From the NCBI RefSeq assembly GCF_000948285.1, contig NZ_JYBP01000003.1:124001-188000 (forward strand): a stretch of DNA of 64,000 nucleotides. Direction: 5' to 3'. Shown in pieces: positions 37,643 to 47,595 of this stretch. The position numbers and the translations under genes were made by a program. Below the pieces are notes generated by a model. It ran no database searches, was not told where the DNA came from, and was given only the letters and a program-made list of their open reading frames with translations. This DNA comes from Geobacillus kaustophilus (GTDB lineage Bacteria; Bacillota; Bacilli; Bacillales; Anoxybacillaceae). Each line of letters starts with the position of its first letter. Position 1 is the first letter of the stretch.

Positions 37643-38812
37643 TCAAGTCCCCGCCCGGCGTTGGCTGCGAATGAAATACAACGCTTTTTCGACCGTCTGC
37701 GCGTTTTTTTCGCTGATCTCCCCTTTGCGCGGAATCGGGGGGTACAAGTCATCGGGATCGTCCCATTCGAGCGGCAAGGCGACCGGTGAAAGCGGTTGCC
37801 ATCGTTGTCGCCACTCATCCGGCAGCGGGCCGGACACATCGGCTTGTCCCGTCATCTCGAGCCAAAGGAGCGCCCACGCCCGCGGCACGACGCGCCAGAT
37901 GTCATATCCGCCGCCGCCGACGGCGATCCAGCGTCCGCTGCAATATTCATGCGCGATTTCGTGCGCGAGCTTTGGAATGGCGCGGTACGTTTTCATCGTC
38001 ACCGACAAATGGGTGAGCGGGTCGTAATAGTGGGCGTCCACTCCATTTTGCGTTACGATGACATCGGGACGGAAAAAGTCAGCGATCTCTCGGAGCGCAG
38101 TCGTATAGGCAGCGATCCATGATTCGTCTTCCGTGAACGCATCAACGGGAATGTTGAACGAATAGCCGTAGCCCGCGCCTAAGCCGCGCTCATTGACGTT
38201 TCCAGTCCCTGGGAACAGGTAGCGTCCCGTTTCATGAATCGAGAATGTGCAGACGTTCGGATCGTCGTAAAACGCCCATTGCACCCCGTCGCCGTGGTGG
38301 GCGTCCGTGTCCACGTACAACACGCGCAGTCCGTATTTCTCCCGGATATATTGAATGGCGACCGCGCTGTCATTGTAGACGCAAAAGCCGGACGCCTTGC
38401 CGCGGAAGCCGTGGTGCAGACCGCCGCCCAAGTTGAGCGCATGCTCCGCTGCTCCGGAAAGAACCGCGTCGACAGCGGTGAGCGTGCTGCCGACCAAAAG
38501 TGCGCTTGCTTCATGCATGTTCGGAAACATCGGCGTGTCTTCGGTGCCAAGGCCGTAGTTTTGCGCCGCCGCTTCGGACAGCCCGCCGCGCCCGGCCGCT
38601 TTCACCGCCTCGATGTAGGAGCGGTCGTGAATGAGCGCCAGCTCGTCATCGGTCGCCATGCGCGGGGCGACGATATGGCGGTCTTCCAGAGCGCCGAGCG
38701 TGCAGAGCAAGTCATACGTCAGCTTGACCCGGAGCTGGTTGAACGGATGGGCGTCATGAAATTTGTACTGAAGAAATTGCTCGCTATAGACGAATGCGCA
38801 GTTTCGGCTCAT
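37643..38812 (-). CDS. acuC: Acetoin utilization protein AcuC, lysine deacetylase
   Basis: A 389-residue class I histone-deacetylase-fold enzyme. Zinc and catalytic motifs are visible: [21 protein letters not shown] and [16 protein letters not shown]. In B. subtilis AcuC removes the acetyl group that AcuA places on AcsA, restoring acetyl-CoA synthetase activity. The ATG at 38812 overlaps the acuB stop (ATGA), which implies coupled translation in an acuA-acuB-acuC transcript. Confidence 0.93.
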   Translation of the reverse strand: MSRNCAFVYSEQFLQYKFHDAHPFNQLRVKLTYDLLCTLGALEDRHIVAPRMATDDELALIHDRSYIEAVKAAGRGGLSEAAAQNYGLGTEDTPMFPNMHEASALLVGSTLTAVDAVLSGAAEHALNLGGGLHHGFRGKASGFCVYNDSAVAIQYIREKYGLRVLYVDTDAHHGDGVQWAFYDDPNVCTFSIHETGRYLFPGTGNVNERGLGAGYGYSFNIPVDAFTEDESWIAAYTTALREIADFFRPDVIVTQNGVDAHYYDPLTHLSVTMKTYRAIPKLAHEIAHEYCSGRWIAVGGGGYDIWRVVPRAWALLWLEMTGQADVSGPLPDEWRQRWQPLSPVALPLEWDDPDDLYPPIPRKGEISEKNAQTVEKALYFIRSQRRAGT

Positions 38813-39453
38813 GACGTAACCCCCGGCAAGTTCGGCCATAGAACGCGATAGCCGGCGTTTTGCAAATCGCGGATCAATGGAAGCGGATTCATCGTCTGCA
38901 CGCGGAAGACTAAAATTTTATAATTCGGATCTAAGTCCGGATACAAAAGGACGCTGGCGATGTTCACATGGCGCTCGCTGATGATGGCCGCCGCTTTGCT
39001 TAACATGCCGGCCTCGTTCGGCACTTTGATCTCGATTTGCGATCCCGGCTGGTGGACGCCGGTCAGCTCAATGAAGGTGCGGAGCAAATCTGTTTGCGTG
39101 ATGATGCCGACGAGCTTCCCATGGTTGACGATCGGCAGGCAGCCGATTCGGTGTTCGTAAAAGAGCGCCGCCACCTCCTCGACAAAATCGAGCGGATGAC
39201 CGACGATGACGTCCGTTTTCATCACGTCCCCGACCGGCCTCTCCAAGTCTTCCCACTGTTCGGGAAGACGGAAAATGGATGGGCTCGCTTCGCGCAAATC
39301 TTGGCTCGTCACAAGCCCCACAAGACGTCCTTCCTCGTCGACGACCGGCAGATGGCGGATGCGGTGATGTCTTAGCAGCTGCAGCGCTTCGGCGATCGTA
39401 TTCGCCGCGCGGACCGTCACGACCGGCGCTTTCATCACTTGTTCGACAAGCAT
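38809..39453 (-). CDS. acuB: Acetoin utilization protein AcuB (CBS + ACT)
   Basis: A 214-residue protein with two CBS repeats ([49 protein letters not shown]) and a C-terminal ACT domain ([21 protein letters not shown]). CBS pairs bind adenyl nucleotides and ACT domains bind amino acids, so AcuB is likely a sensor subunit; its exact effect on AcuA/AcuC is not settled. GGAGAGG precedes the ATG. It is 92 bases after acuA and overlaps acuC. Confidence 0.9.
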   Translation of the reverse strand: MLVEQVMKAPVVTVRAANTIAEALQLLRHHRIRHLPVVDEEGRLVGLVTSQDLREASPSIFRLPEQWEDLERPVGDVMKTDVIVGHPLDFVEEVAALFYEHRIGCLPIVNHGKLVGIITQTDLLRTFIELTGVHQPGSQIEIKVPNEAGMLSKAAAIISERHVNIASVLLYPDLDPNYKILVFRVQTMNPLPLIRDLQNAGYRVLWPNLPGVTS

Positions 39454-39545
39454 TGTTCTCCTCTCCCCTTTGTGCGTGGCATTTCATGCGCGCCGCCCGC
39501 AACCGGCAAGGTGGGCGCGAACGTCCGGACAGCCCGGAATTTCGG

Positions 39546-40178
39546 CTAGTACATATAGCGGTTCATAAACCGAAGCCGGTCGAACCGTTGAATCGATTCG
39601 GCGTCGACCCGCTTGCCGATGCGGGCCATCAAGCAGTTCGCCGGATGGGAGCAAATCTCCGGGTCATCAGTTGCGTACCAGACGAGCCCCCCGGCGTTCA
39701 TCATTTTTTCCATCACTTTTCGGTACTCCCATACGTTCAGCCCAGTGCCTTTGAGATCCCAATGCCAGTAATATTCGGTTGTGATGATGATGTAGTCTTC
39801 CATAGCGTCGTCCATCATCGAGACGATCAACAAATTTTTCCCGACGCCAAACCCGCGAAACTCGGGGATGACTTCAATGGCGCCAAGCTCGAGCAAATTT
39901 TCCATGTTCCCTTCCGACCAGCGCTCAAGCGGATCGGGATACAAAAACGTCACATACCCGACGATCACTTCGCCGCGGCGGGCGATGATGATCCGCCCTT
40001 CCGGCAGCTTGGCGATCTCAATCAACGCTTTGTGCTGTTTGGCAGGAGGGCGGAAGGAAGTGAGGTCATGGTGAAATTCATAGCTGGCCAACGCTTCCGG
40101 CGTCACCGGCCCTTCGATGAGAAGCGTTCCTTTCGGGGTTTTCAACTCTTTGGCGTTATACGTTTTTTTATGTTCCAT
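39546..40178 (-). CDS. acuA: Protein lysine acetyltransferase AcuA
   Basis: A 210-residue GNAT-fold acetyltransferase. The acetyl-CoA binding region reads IEVIPEFRGFGVGKNLL (the R/Q-x-x-G-x-G/A pattern as FRGFGVG). In B. subtilis it inactivates AcsA by acetylating its active-site lysine. The start at 40178 (MEHKKTYNAKEL) follows AGGTGG; earlier in-frame codons lack a site. It is the first gene of the acuABC unit and is divergent from acsA. Confidence 0.92.
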   Translation of the reverse strand: MEHKKTYNAKELKTPKGTLLIEGPVTPEALASYEFHHDLTSFRPPAKQHKALIEIAKLPEGRIIIARRGEVIVGYVTFLYPDPLERWSEGNMENLLELGAIEVIPEFRGFGVGKNLLIVSMMDDAMEDYIIITTEYYWHWDLKGTGLNVWEYRKVMEKMMNAGGLVWYATDDPEICSHPANCLMARIGKRVDAESIQRFDRLRFMNRYMY

Positions 40179-40211
40179 TCGGCCACCACCTGAATTGGTC
40201 ATTCTGCTTCC

Positions 40212-40217
40212 ATTATA
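40212..40217 (-). promoter_or_regulatory. acuABC promoter -10
   Basis: On the minus strand TATAAT lies 34 bases upstream of acuA. It directly follows a minus-strand terminator hairpin. No good -35 is seen at 17 bases. Confidence 0.5.
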
Positions 40218-40246
40218 CATAAAAACCGCACCGGCTGGCGCGGTTC
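40218..40246 (-). terminator. Minus-strand terminator between the acsA and acuA promoters
   Basis: Read on the minus strand, AACCGCGCC pairs with GGTGCGGTT over AGCC and is followed by TTTATG, right before the acuA -10. It would stop antisense transcripts coming from the acsA side. Confidence 0.6.
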
Positions 40247-40288
40247 AAAAAAATTTCAAAAGAGTGGGGACGGGGAATATTTTAAAAA

Positions 40289-40317
40289 TTGAGAAATGGT
40301 TTTCAATCGACTATAAT
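40289..40317 (+). promoter_or_regulatory. SigA promoter of acsA
   Basis: TTGAGA at 40289 and TATAAT at 40312 are 17 bases apart; the start is expected near 40324. Confidence 0.8.
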
Positions 40318-40322
40318 AGAAA

Positions 40323-40336
40323 TGAAATCACTTACA
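40323..40336. promoter_or_regulatory. cre site (CcpA) at the acsA start
   Basis: TGAAATCACTTACA matches TGAAANCGNTTNCA at all fixed positions but one. Centred about 6 bases after the predicted start, it should block transcription when CcpA is active. B. subtilis acsA is CcpA-repressed. Confidence 0.75.
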
Positions 40337-40352
40337 TAAGGGGGATCGGAGA

Positions 40353-42068
40353 ATGAATACAGAACGGCTTCCAGTCATAGAAGGGGACTACAATTTGAAA
40401 AACTACGAAGAAACATATAAACAGTTTCAATGGTCGGAAGTGGAGAAAGAGTTTTCCTGGCATGAAACGGGCCGAGTCAACATGGCGTATGAGGCGATCG
40501 ACCGCCATGCTGAGTCGTTCCGTAAAAATAAAGTGGCGCTCTATTACCGCGACGCGGCGCGAAACGAGAAATATACGTTCAAAGAAATGAAAGAGATGTC
40601 CAACAAAGTGGCGAACGTCTTAAAACAGACCGCGGACATTCAAAAAGGCGACCGCGTGTTTGTGTTCATGCCGCGCTCCCCGGAGCTGTACTTTGCCGTT
40701 CTTGGGATCATTAAAACCGGCGCCATCGTCGGACCGCTGTTTGAGGCGTTCATGGAAGGAGCGGTGCGCGACCGCCTTGAAGACAGCGGGGCGAAAGCGA
40801 TCGTGACGACGCCGGAACTGCTGCCGCGCGTGCCGGTCGGCGACTTGCCGGAGCTGAAGTACGTCTTTTTGGTCGGCGACGGCATTGTCGAGGAAGGGCC
40901 GTACATCGACTTGAAAAAGCGGATGAATGAGGCAAGCAAGCGCTTCGACATCGAATGGGTCGACCGCCAAGACGGCCTAATTTTGCATTATACGTCCGGT
41001 TCGACCGGCAAGCCGAAAGGCGTTTTGCACGTCCATAACGCGATGATTCAGCACTATCAAACTGCGAAATGGGTGCTTGACTTAAAAGAGGATGACATCT
41101 ACTGGTGCACGGCCGACCCGGGGTGGGTGACCGGGACGTCGTACGGCATTTTCGGCCCGTGGCTGTGCGGGGCGTCAAGCGTCATTGTCGGCGGCCGCTT
41201 CAGCCCGGACGCTTGGTACCAAACGATCCAAGATTTTGGCGTCACCGTCTGGTACAGCGCGCCGACGGCGTTCCGCATGTTGATGGGCGCAGGCGATGAA
41301 GTGGTGAAAAAATACGATTTAAGCTCGCTCCGCCATATTTTGAGCGTCGGCGAGCCGCTCAACCCCGAAGTCATCCGCTGGGGGATGAAAGTGTTCGGCC
41401 GCCGCATCCATGATACGTGGTGGATGACGGAAACAGGCGGGCATCTCATTTGCAACTACCCGTGCATGGAAATCAAGCCGGGATCGATGGGGAAACCGAT
41501 TCCAGGCGTCGAGGCGGCGATCATCGACGACCAAGGAAACGTCCTGCCGCCGTACCGGATGGGCAACTTGGCCATCAAAAAAGGCTGGCCGTCGATGATG
41601 AAAACGATTTGGAACAACCCGCAAAAATATGAATCATACTTTATCGGCGACTGGTACGTATCCGGCGATTCAGCCTACATGGATGAAGACGGCTACTTCT
41701 GGTTCCAAGGCCGTGTTGACGACGTCATCAACACATCCGGCGAGCGCGTCGGGCCGTTTGAAGTCGAAAGCAAGCTCGTCGAGCATCCGGCCGTTGCCGA
41801 AGCCGGCGTCATCGGCAAGCCGGATCCGGTGCGCGGGGAAATCATCAAAGCGTTCATCGCGCTCCGCGAAGGGTACGAGCCGTCTGAAGAATTGAAAGAA
41901 GACATCCGCCAGTTCGTCAAAAAAGGGCTCGCCGCCCATGCGGCGCCGCGCGAGATCGAGTTCCGCGACAAACTGCCGAAAACGCGGAGCGGGAAAATTA
42001 TGCGCCGCGTCTTGAAAGCGTGGGAGCTCAACTTGCCGACCGGCGACTTGTCGACGATGGAAGACTAA
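40353..42068 (+). CDS. acsA: Acetyl-CoA synthetase
   Basis: A 571-residue ANL-superfamily ligase that activates acetate to acetyl-CoA through acetyl-AMP. Motifs: ATP loop HYTSGSTGKPKGVLH near residue 210, DTWWMTETGGH near 350, YVSGDSAYMDEDGYFWFQGR near 430, and PKTRSGKIMRR with the catalytic Lys at about residue 548, the residue acetylated by AcuA in B. subtilis (Lys549 there). Its regulators acuABC lie divergently upstream. A CcpA site covers its start of transcription, so it should be used when glucose is gone. Confidence 0.96.
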   Translation: MNTERLPVIEGDYNLKNYEETYKQFQWSEVEKEFSWHETGRVNMAYEAIDRHAESFRKNKVALYYRDAARNEKYTFKEMKEMSNKVANVLKQTADIQKGDRVFVFMPRSPELYFAVLGIIKTGAIVGPLFEAFMEGAVRDRLEDSGAKAIVTTPELLPRVPVGDLPELKYVFLVGDGIVEEGPYIDLKKRMNEASKRFDIEWVDRQDGLILHYTSGSTGKPKGVLHVHNAMIQHYQTAKWVLDLKEDDIYWCTADPGWVTGTSYGIFGPWLCGASSVIVGGRFSPDAWYQTIQDFGVTVWYSAPTAFRMLMGAGDEVVKKYDLSSLRHILSVGEPLNPEVIRWGMKVFGRRIHDTWWMTETGGHLICNYPCMEIKPGSMGKPIPGVEAAIIDDQGNVLPPYRMGNLAIKKGWPSMMKTIWNNPQKYESYFIGDWYVSGDSAYMDEDGYFWFQGRVDDVINTSGERVGPFEVESKLVEHPAVAEAGVIGKPDPVRGEIIKAFIALREGYEPSEELKEDIRQFVKKGLAAHAAPREIEFRDKLPKTRSGKIMRRVLKAWELNLPTGDLSTMED

Positions 42069-42080
42069 AAACAATCCTAG

Positions 42081-42114
42081 GCGTCCGGAACGCTCTTGTT
42101 CCGGGCGCTTTTGC
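42081..42114 (+). terminator. Terminator after acsA
   Basis: GCGTCCGGAAC pairs with GTTCCGGGCGC over GCTCTT, followed by TTTTGC. Confidence 0.75.
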
Positions 42115-42145
42115 TTATCGCTGGCTAAAACATCGGGCTCTTGGC

Positions 42146-42188
42146 ACAAAAAAAAACGATCCGGGTCGTTTCCCCAGACCGTTTTTAA
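42146..42188 (-). terminator. Terminator of the PBP gene (minus strand)
   Basis: On the minus strand, AACGGTCTGGG pairs imperfectly with CCCGGATCGTT and is followed by nine Ts. It starts beside the PBP stop codon. Confidence 0.6.
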
Positions 42189-44924
42189 TCATTCACTGCT
42201 AGACGGAGAGGAAGAGGGCGGACCGCCATTCTCTTTGTTATCTGAGCCGTCAGGCGGCAGCGAAACGGGATTCGACGACGCCGATTCCTGTCCAGCGATG
42301 TCCACTGCCGTGACGCAATACGCGGCGCCCGGCTGCAGCGGCGAAAATGACGCCGCCTCGTCCGCTTTTACAACGGCGACGAGGCGCCGTTGTCCCGTTT
42401 TGCTCACTTGATAGACGCGGTAGCCGATGACATCCGGCTCGTTACGGCGATTCCAGACGAGCTTGCCGCCTGCAAGCCGAGCGGCGGGTGGAGCCGGAGG
42501 ACGGCCGTTTTCCTTTAATGTGGAGACGAGCCATGCATCGCCTGCCTGCCCCTCGCCGTTGATCCCCCAATCAGCGAGAAGCTTCGGATTCACGATCATT
42601 TCGCGAGTGACAAACTCTTCCGGCGTCGTCTCGAGCGCCGCATAGCGGCGTCCGTCGATGATGACGAGCCGGCTTTCGGTCAAATCGTCTTTTCCTGTCC
42701 GCGGCGCAAACTTCGTATTGTACAAATCGTAGCGGACGAGCCCGGCTTTTTCGCACGCCGCCGACGGGCTGAAGCCGCTTGCGGCGCAGTAAGGGCGGCG
42801 GACGATGCCGCCCGGCATGAGAAACCGCTTTGACGGCGCGATGAGCTTCGGATTTTGGTCATAAGCCGCGTTCATCAGCTGCGCCCATAACAGCTGGGTG
42901 CGCCGGCTGTAGGAAAGCCCTTTGTAGCGCGATTCAAGCGGCGCCGGCCGGTCATAGCCGATCCAAACGCCGAACGTGATGTTCGGATTGACGGCGACAA
43001 ACCACGAATCGCGCTTGTCTTGCGATGTCCCCGTTTTGCCGGCCCAGTCCGCGGAAAATTTCAAGTAGCGCGGCACCGATGAGGCCGTTCCGCCGCGAAG
43101 CACGTCGCGCATCATATCGATCATCAAGTACGACGTTTGCGGAGAAAACACCGCGACGGGCTTGCTTTGATGTTCATAAACGATCTTTCCGTTCTTGTCA
43201 ACAATCTTCTCGATCATGTAGGCGTCCACAAACGAGCCGTAATTGGCGAACGTCGCATAGGCGTTGACGTTTTCCTCAACCGTGACGCCAATGTGCGTCC
43301 CGCCGATCGCCAAAGCCGGATTTGCTTCTTCTTGTTTGGCGACACTCGTGATCCCCATTTTATGCAAATAGTCGATCGGATGGCGGGATCGGATTCTCAT
43401 ATACGTCCGAACGGCCGGAATGTTGAACGATTGCTGCAAGGCATAGCGCGCGGTCACAAGCCCATGCGTTTTCCCGTCCGCGTTTTTCGGCGCATACGAA
43501 CCGATCGAAAGCGGCAAGTCCGGAATGATCGTCGCCGGCTGGATGACGCCCATCTCCATCGCGGGCGCGTACACCAAGAGCGGCTTCATCGTTGACCCGT
43601 TGGACCGGTGCGCTTGGGTGGCGTGGTTCAACTGCTCGCGCCTGTAGTCGCGGCCGCCGACGAAGCTGATGATTTTTCCTGTTTTGTTTTCGATGAGCAT
43701 CGCCCCGACTTCGACCGGTTGGCGATGGACGACCATTTTTCCCGTTTTCTTGTCTTTTGTGTAATACACATTGTCGCTGCCGTAATAGGCGTAACGAGAG
43801 GCGATGCGCTGCATTTGTTCATAAATCTTTTTGTCGATCGTCGTATAAATCCGATATCCGCCTTGGCGCAGCGCTTTTTCCGCCTCGCCGAGGTAGCGGC
43901 GGGAACGAGCGGGGTCGCGTCTCACCTCTTCCGGCTTATAGCCGTCGCGCTTGGCGAACTCTTCGGCGAGCGCGTCTTTCGCCCGCCGCTCAATCTCCAT
44001 CGTCAAAAACGGATATTGTTCAAACGGCGACGGCTTCGGGGCGGCAAAATGCTTCGCCACATCATAAGAAAGCGCTTCCTTATACTGTCCTTCAGAAATA
44101 TAGCCGGCCCGTTTCATCCGGTAAAGCACCGTTTTCATCCGCTTCAAGCCCGCCGAGATGTCCGGTTTGACGCTGCCGTCAGCGGCAAACGGGGTGTAGA
44201 CGAACGGGTTTTGCGGCAGTCCGGCCAAAAACGCCGCTTGAGCGAGATTCAACTCTTTGGCGTTGACGCCAAAGACGCCTTGGGCCGCGGCTTGGATGCC
44301 GGCGACGTTGCGCCCCGATGAGCTGCGGCCGAACGGAACGACGTTTAAATACGCCTCTAAAATGTCCGCTTTGGAAAAAAATTTCTCCAGACGAAGCGCA
44401 AGCAGTATCTCTTTCGCCTTCCGTTCAAATGACGCTTCGTTCGTCAATATCTGGTTTTTGACGAGCTGCTGCGTAAGCGTGCTCCCGCCGCTTTTGACCG
44501 GCGAGTTGGTCAGCTCTTGAAACATGGCGCGGATGATCGCCTTCGGAACGACGCCGTGATGTTCATAAAAATGTTCGTCTTCCGTCGCGATGATCGCTTG
44601 CACGACGTATGGCGACACTTCGGAAAGAGGCACCGCCTCGCGGTCGAGATCGGAGCGGAATCGGCCTAAATACACCCCGTTGGCAAAGTACATATGGCTT
44701 GTTTCGCCGTAACTGTAAATCTCCTTTTTCATCTCGTCGGGCGAGGGAACGGGCATATCTTTGACCAAAAAGGCAAAATAGCCGGCGCCGGCGCCGAGGG
44801 CGAAGCAAGCAAGGCAGAGTACGGCGATGAGCAAAATTAAGATGACGTTCCAAACCACATCGTATGTAAGGGAAAAATAATGCCACGCTTTTTCAAGAGA
44901 AGCGGAAAGTTGGTTTCGCTTCAT
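42189..44924 (-). CDS. Class A penicillin-binding protein with fibronectin III tail
   Basis: A 911-residue bifunctional peptidoglycan synthase. One N-terminal transmembrane helix (about residues 24-52) is followed by a GT51 glycosyltransferase domain (ATEDEHFYEHHG near residue 115, GGSTLTQQLVKN, RKAKEILLALRLE). The transpeptidase domain has the SxxK serine at residue 444 (STMK), SFN (QQSFNIP) and KTGT motifs. About the last 100 residues contain a fibronectin III domain (VWNRRNEPDVIGYRVYQ...YCVTAVDIAGQESASS) and a Ser/Pro-rich end. The start at 44924 follows GGGGGGAC. It resembles PBP1A/PBP2-type enzymes; I do not assign a pbp letter. Confidence 0.9.
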   Translation of the reverse strand: MKRNQLSASLEKAWHYFSLTYDVVWNVILILLIAVLCLACFALGAGAGYFAFLVKDMPVPSPDEMKKEIYSYGETSHMYFANGVYLGRFRSDLDREAVPLSEVSPYVVQAIIATEDEHFYEHHGVVPKAIIRAMFQELTNSPVKSGGSTLTQQLVKNQILTNEASFERKAKEILLALRLEKFFSKADILEAYLNVVPFGRSSSGRNVAGIQAAAQGVFGVNAKELNLAQAAFLAGLPQNPFVYTPFAADGSVKPDISAGLKRMKTVLYRMKRAGYISEGQYKEALSYDVAKHFAAPKPSPFEQYPFLTMEIERRAKDALAEEFAKRDGYKPEEVRRDPARSRRYLGEAEKALRQGGYRIYTTIDKKIYEQMQRIASRYAYYGSDNVYYTKDKKTGKMVVHRQPVEVGAMLIENKTGKIISFVGGRDYRREQLNHATQAHRSNGSTMKPLLVYAPAMEMGVIQPATIIPDLPLSIGSYAPKNADGKTHGLVTARYALQQSFNIPAVRTYMRIRSRHPIDYLHKMGITSVAKQEEANPALAIGGTHIGVTVEENVNAYATFANYGSFVDAYMIEKIVDKNGKIVYEHQSKPVAVFSPQTSYLMIDMMRDVLRGGTASSVPRYLKFSADWAGKTGTSQDKRDSWFVAVNPNITFGVWIGYDRPAPLESRYKGLSYSRRTQLLWAQLMNAAYDQNPKLIAPSKRFLMPGGIVRRPYCAASGFSPSAACEKAGLVRYDLYNTKFAPRTGKDDLTESRLVIIDGRRYAALETTPEEFVTREMIVNPKLLADWGINGEGQAGDAWLVSTLKENGRPPAPPAARLAGGKLVWNRRNEPDVIGYRVYQVSKTGQRRLVAVVKADEAASFSPLQPGAAYCVTAVDIAGQESASSNPVSLPPDGSDNKENGGPPSSSPSSSE

Positions 44925-45031
44925 GCCAGTCCCCCCTATGCGGCAAGTCATTATGTATAAGTATACCATAGGAAGGGGAGACATTGTGGAATTTTGCCGA
45001 TTTTTCGCCGTTTGTGCGAAAAGCGTTAAGG

Positions 45032-45061
45032 TTGACAGCGAGCGCATCGCTATGGTAATAA
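45032..45061 (+). promoter_or_regulatory. Promoter of the tyrS T-box transcript
   Basis: TTGACA at 45032 and TAATAA at 45056 are 18 bases apart, with TGG forming an extended -10. The T-box leader starts shortly after. Confidence 0.7.
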
Positions 45062-45074
45062 AAATGTATATCTT

Positions 45075-46613
<1,539 letters not shown>

Positions 46614-46615
<2 letters not shown>

Positions 46616-46660
46616 GAAAAAAGATCCGAAATGCCGATGCATTTCGGATCTTTTTTTGCG
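46614..46660. terminator. Bidirectional terminator between tyrS and rpsD
   Basis: AGATCCGAAATG pairs with CATTTCGGATCT over CCGATG, flanked by an A-run on the left and seven Ts on the right. It serves tyrS on plus and rpsD on minus. Confidence 0.9.
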
Positions 46661-46662
46661 CC

Positions 46663-47265
46663 TTAACGTGAGTAGAACTCGACGATGAGCGCTTCGTTGA
46701 TTTCTGCCGGCAGTTCGGAACGCTCCGGCAAGCGGGTATACGTCCCTTCCATTTTTTCCGGATTGAACGTCAAGTAATCCGGAATGTAGTTGTTCGCTTC
46801 GAGCGCTTCTTTAATCACTTGCAAGTTGCGCGATTTTTCGCGGACGGCGATCGTTTGTCCCGGTTTGACGCGGTACGACGGGATGTTGACGCGGCTGCCG
46901 TCGACCAAAATGTGGCCGTGCGTCACGAGCTGGCGGGCTTGACGGCGCGTGCGGGCCAACCCTAAGCGATAGACGAGGTTGTCCAGGCGCGACTCCAACA
47001 AAATCATGAAGTTTTCGCCGTGTTTGCCCGGCATTTTGCCCGCTTCTTCAAACGTTTTGCGGAATTGGCGCTCGTTTACGCCGTACATATGGCGCAGCTT
47101 TTGCTTTTCTTGCAGCTGCAAGCCATATTCCGACAATTTCCGACGCTGCCCCGGACCGTGTTGACCAGGCGGATACGGACGTTTTTGCAATTCTTTCCCT
47201 GTGCCGCTCAACGAGATGCCAAGGCGGCGGGAAATTTTCCACATTGGACCAGTATAACGAGCCAT
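46663..47265 (-). CDS. rpsD: 30S ribosomal protein S4
   Basis: A 200-residue primary 16S rRNA-binding protein of the small subunit. The S4 domain is visible ([34 protein letters not shown]) and the N-terminal part reads [21 protein letters not shown]. It has no zinc-binding Cys cluster, so it is the C-minus form. AAGGAGGAG precedes the ATG. As in B. subtilis it is a single gene away from the main ribosomal clusters and has a long leader that probably binds S4 itself. Confidence 0.97.
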   Translation of the reverse strand: MARYTGPMWKISRRLGISLSGTGKELQKRPYPPGQHGPGQRRKLSEYGLQLQEKQKLRHMYGVNERQFRKTFEEAGKMPGKHGENFMILLESRLDNLVYRLGLARTRRQARQLVTHGHILVDGSRVNIPSYRVKPGQTIAVREKSRNLQVIKEALEANNYIPDYLTFNPEKMEGTYTRLPERSELPAEINEALIVEFYSR

Positions 47266-47445
47266 TCGTTGCTCCTCCTTGCGCTTTTATTCGTAAAATA
47301 AAAGCAGATGTGCGCCAACAATTATGGCCATTTTGTTTTCATGCATCCTCGCTCTCGCAGCTAAGAGTTACACGATGCACCTCGGCGGGCCGAGGAACAA
47401 AATGAACCATAAAGGCGGGCACAAAGGCTGCTATATTTTACACAA
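47266..47445 (-). ncRNA. rpsD leader, likely S4-binding autoregulatory RNA
   Basis: About 180 bases separate the predicted start from the rpsD ATG. On the minus strand the leader contains CCTCGGC/GCCGAGG and a pairing between GTGCATC and GATGCAT arms around a third stem, the sort of nested hairpins known for the Bacillus rpsD leader. Autogenous control by S4 is known in B. subtilis; the fold here was judged by eye. Confidence 0.65.
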
Positions 47446-47450
47446 AGGCT

Positions 47451-47479
47451 ATTATATGATTTTTAGAGGATAAAGTCAA
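47451..47479 (-). promoter_or_regulatory. SigA promoter of rpsD (minus strand)
   Basis: On the minus strand TTGACT (47479-47474) and TATAAT (47456-47451) are 17 bases apart. Confidence 0.82.
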
Positions 47480-47511
47480 CATTTTGTTTCCCTTTTTCTC
47501 CATTGGTATGG

Positions 47512-47517
47512 TATAAT
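47512..47517 (+). promoter_or_regulatory. dgcP promoter (extended -10)
   Basis: TATAAT preceded by TGG, an extended -10. The -35 region is weak. The start would be near 47524, giving a leader of about 70 bases. Confidence 0.55.
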
Positions 47518-47595
47518 AAAAGATGCAATTTTTAAAAAAATTGTCATCCCATTCTCTCGTTTGGAATGATGATGCCGGTTTGGGTGGAAAAAGCG

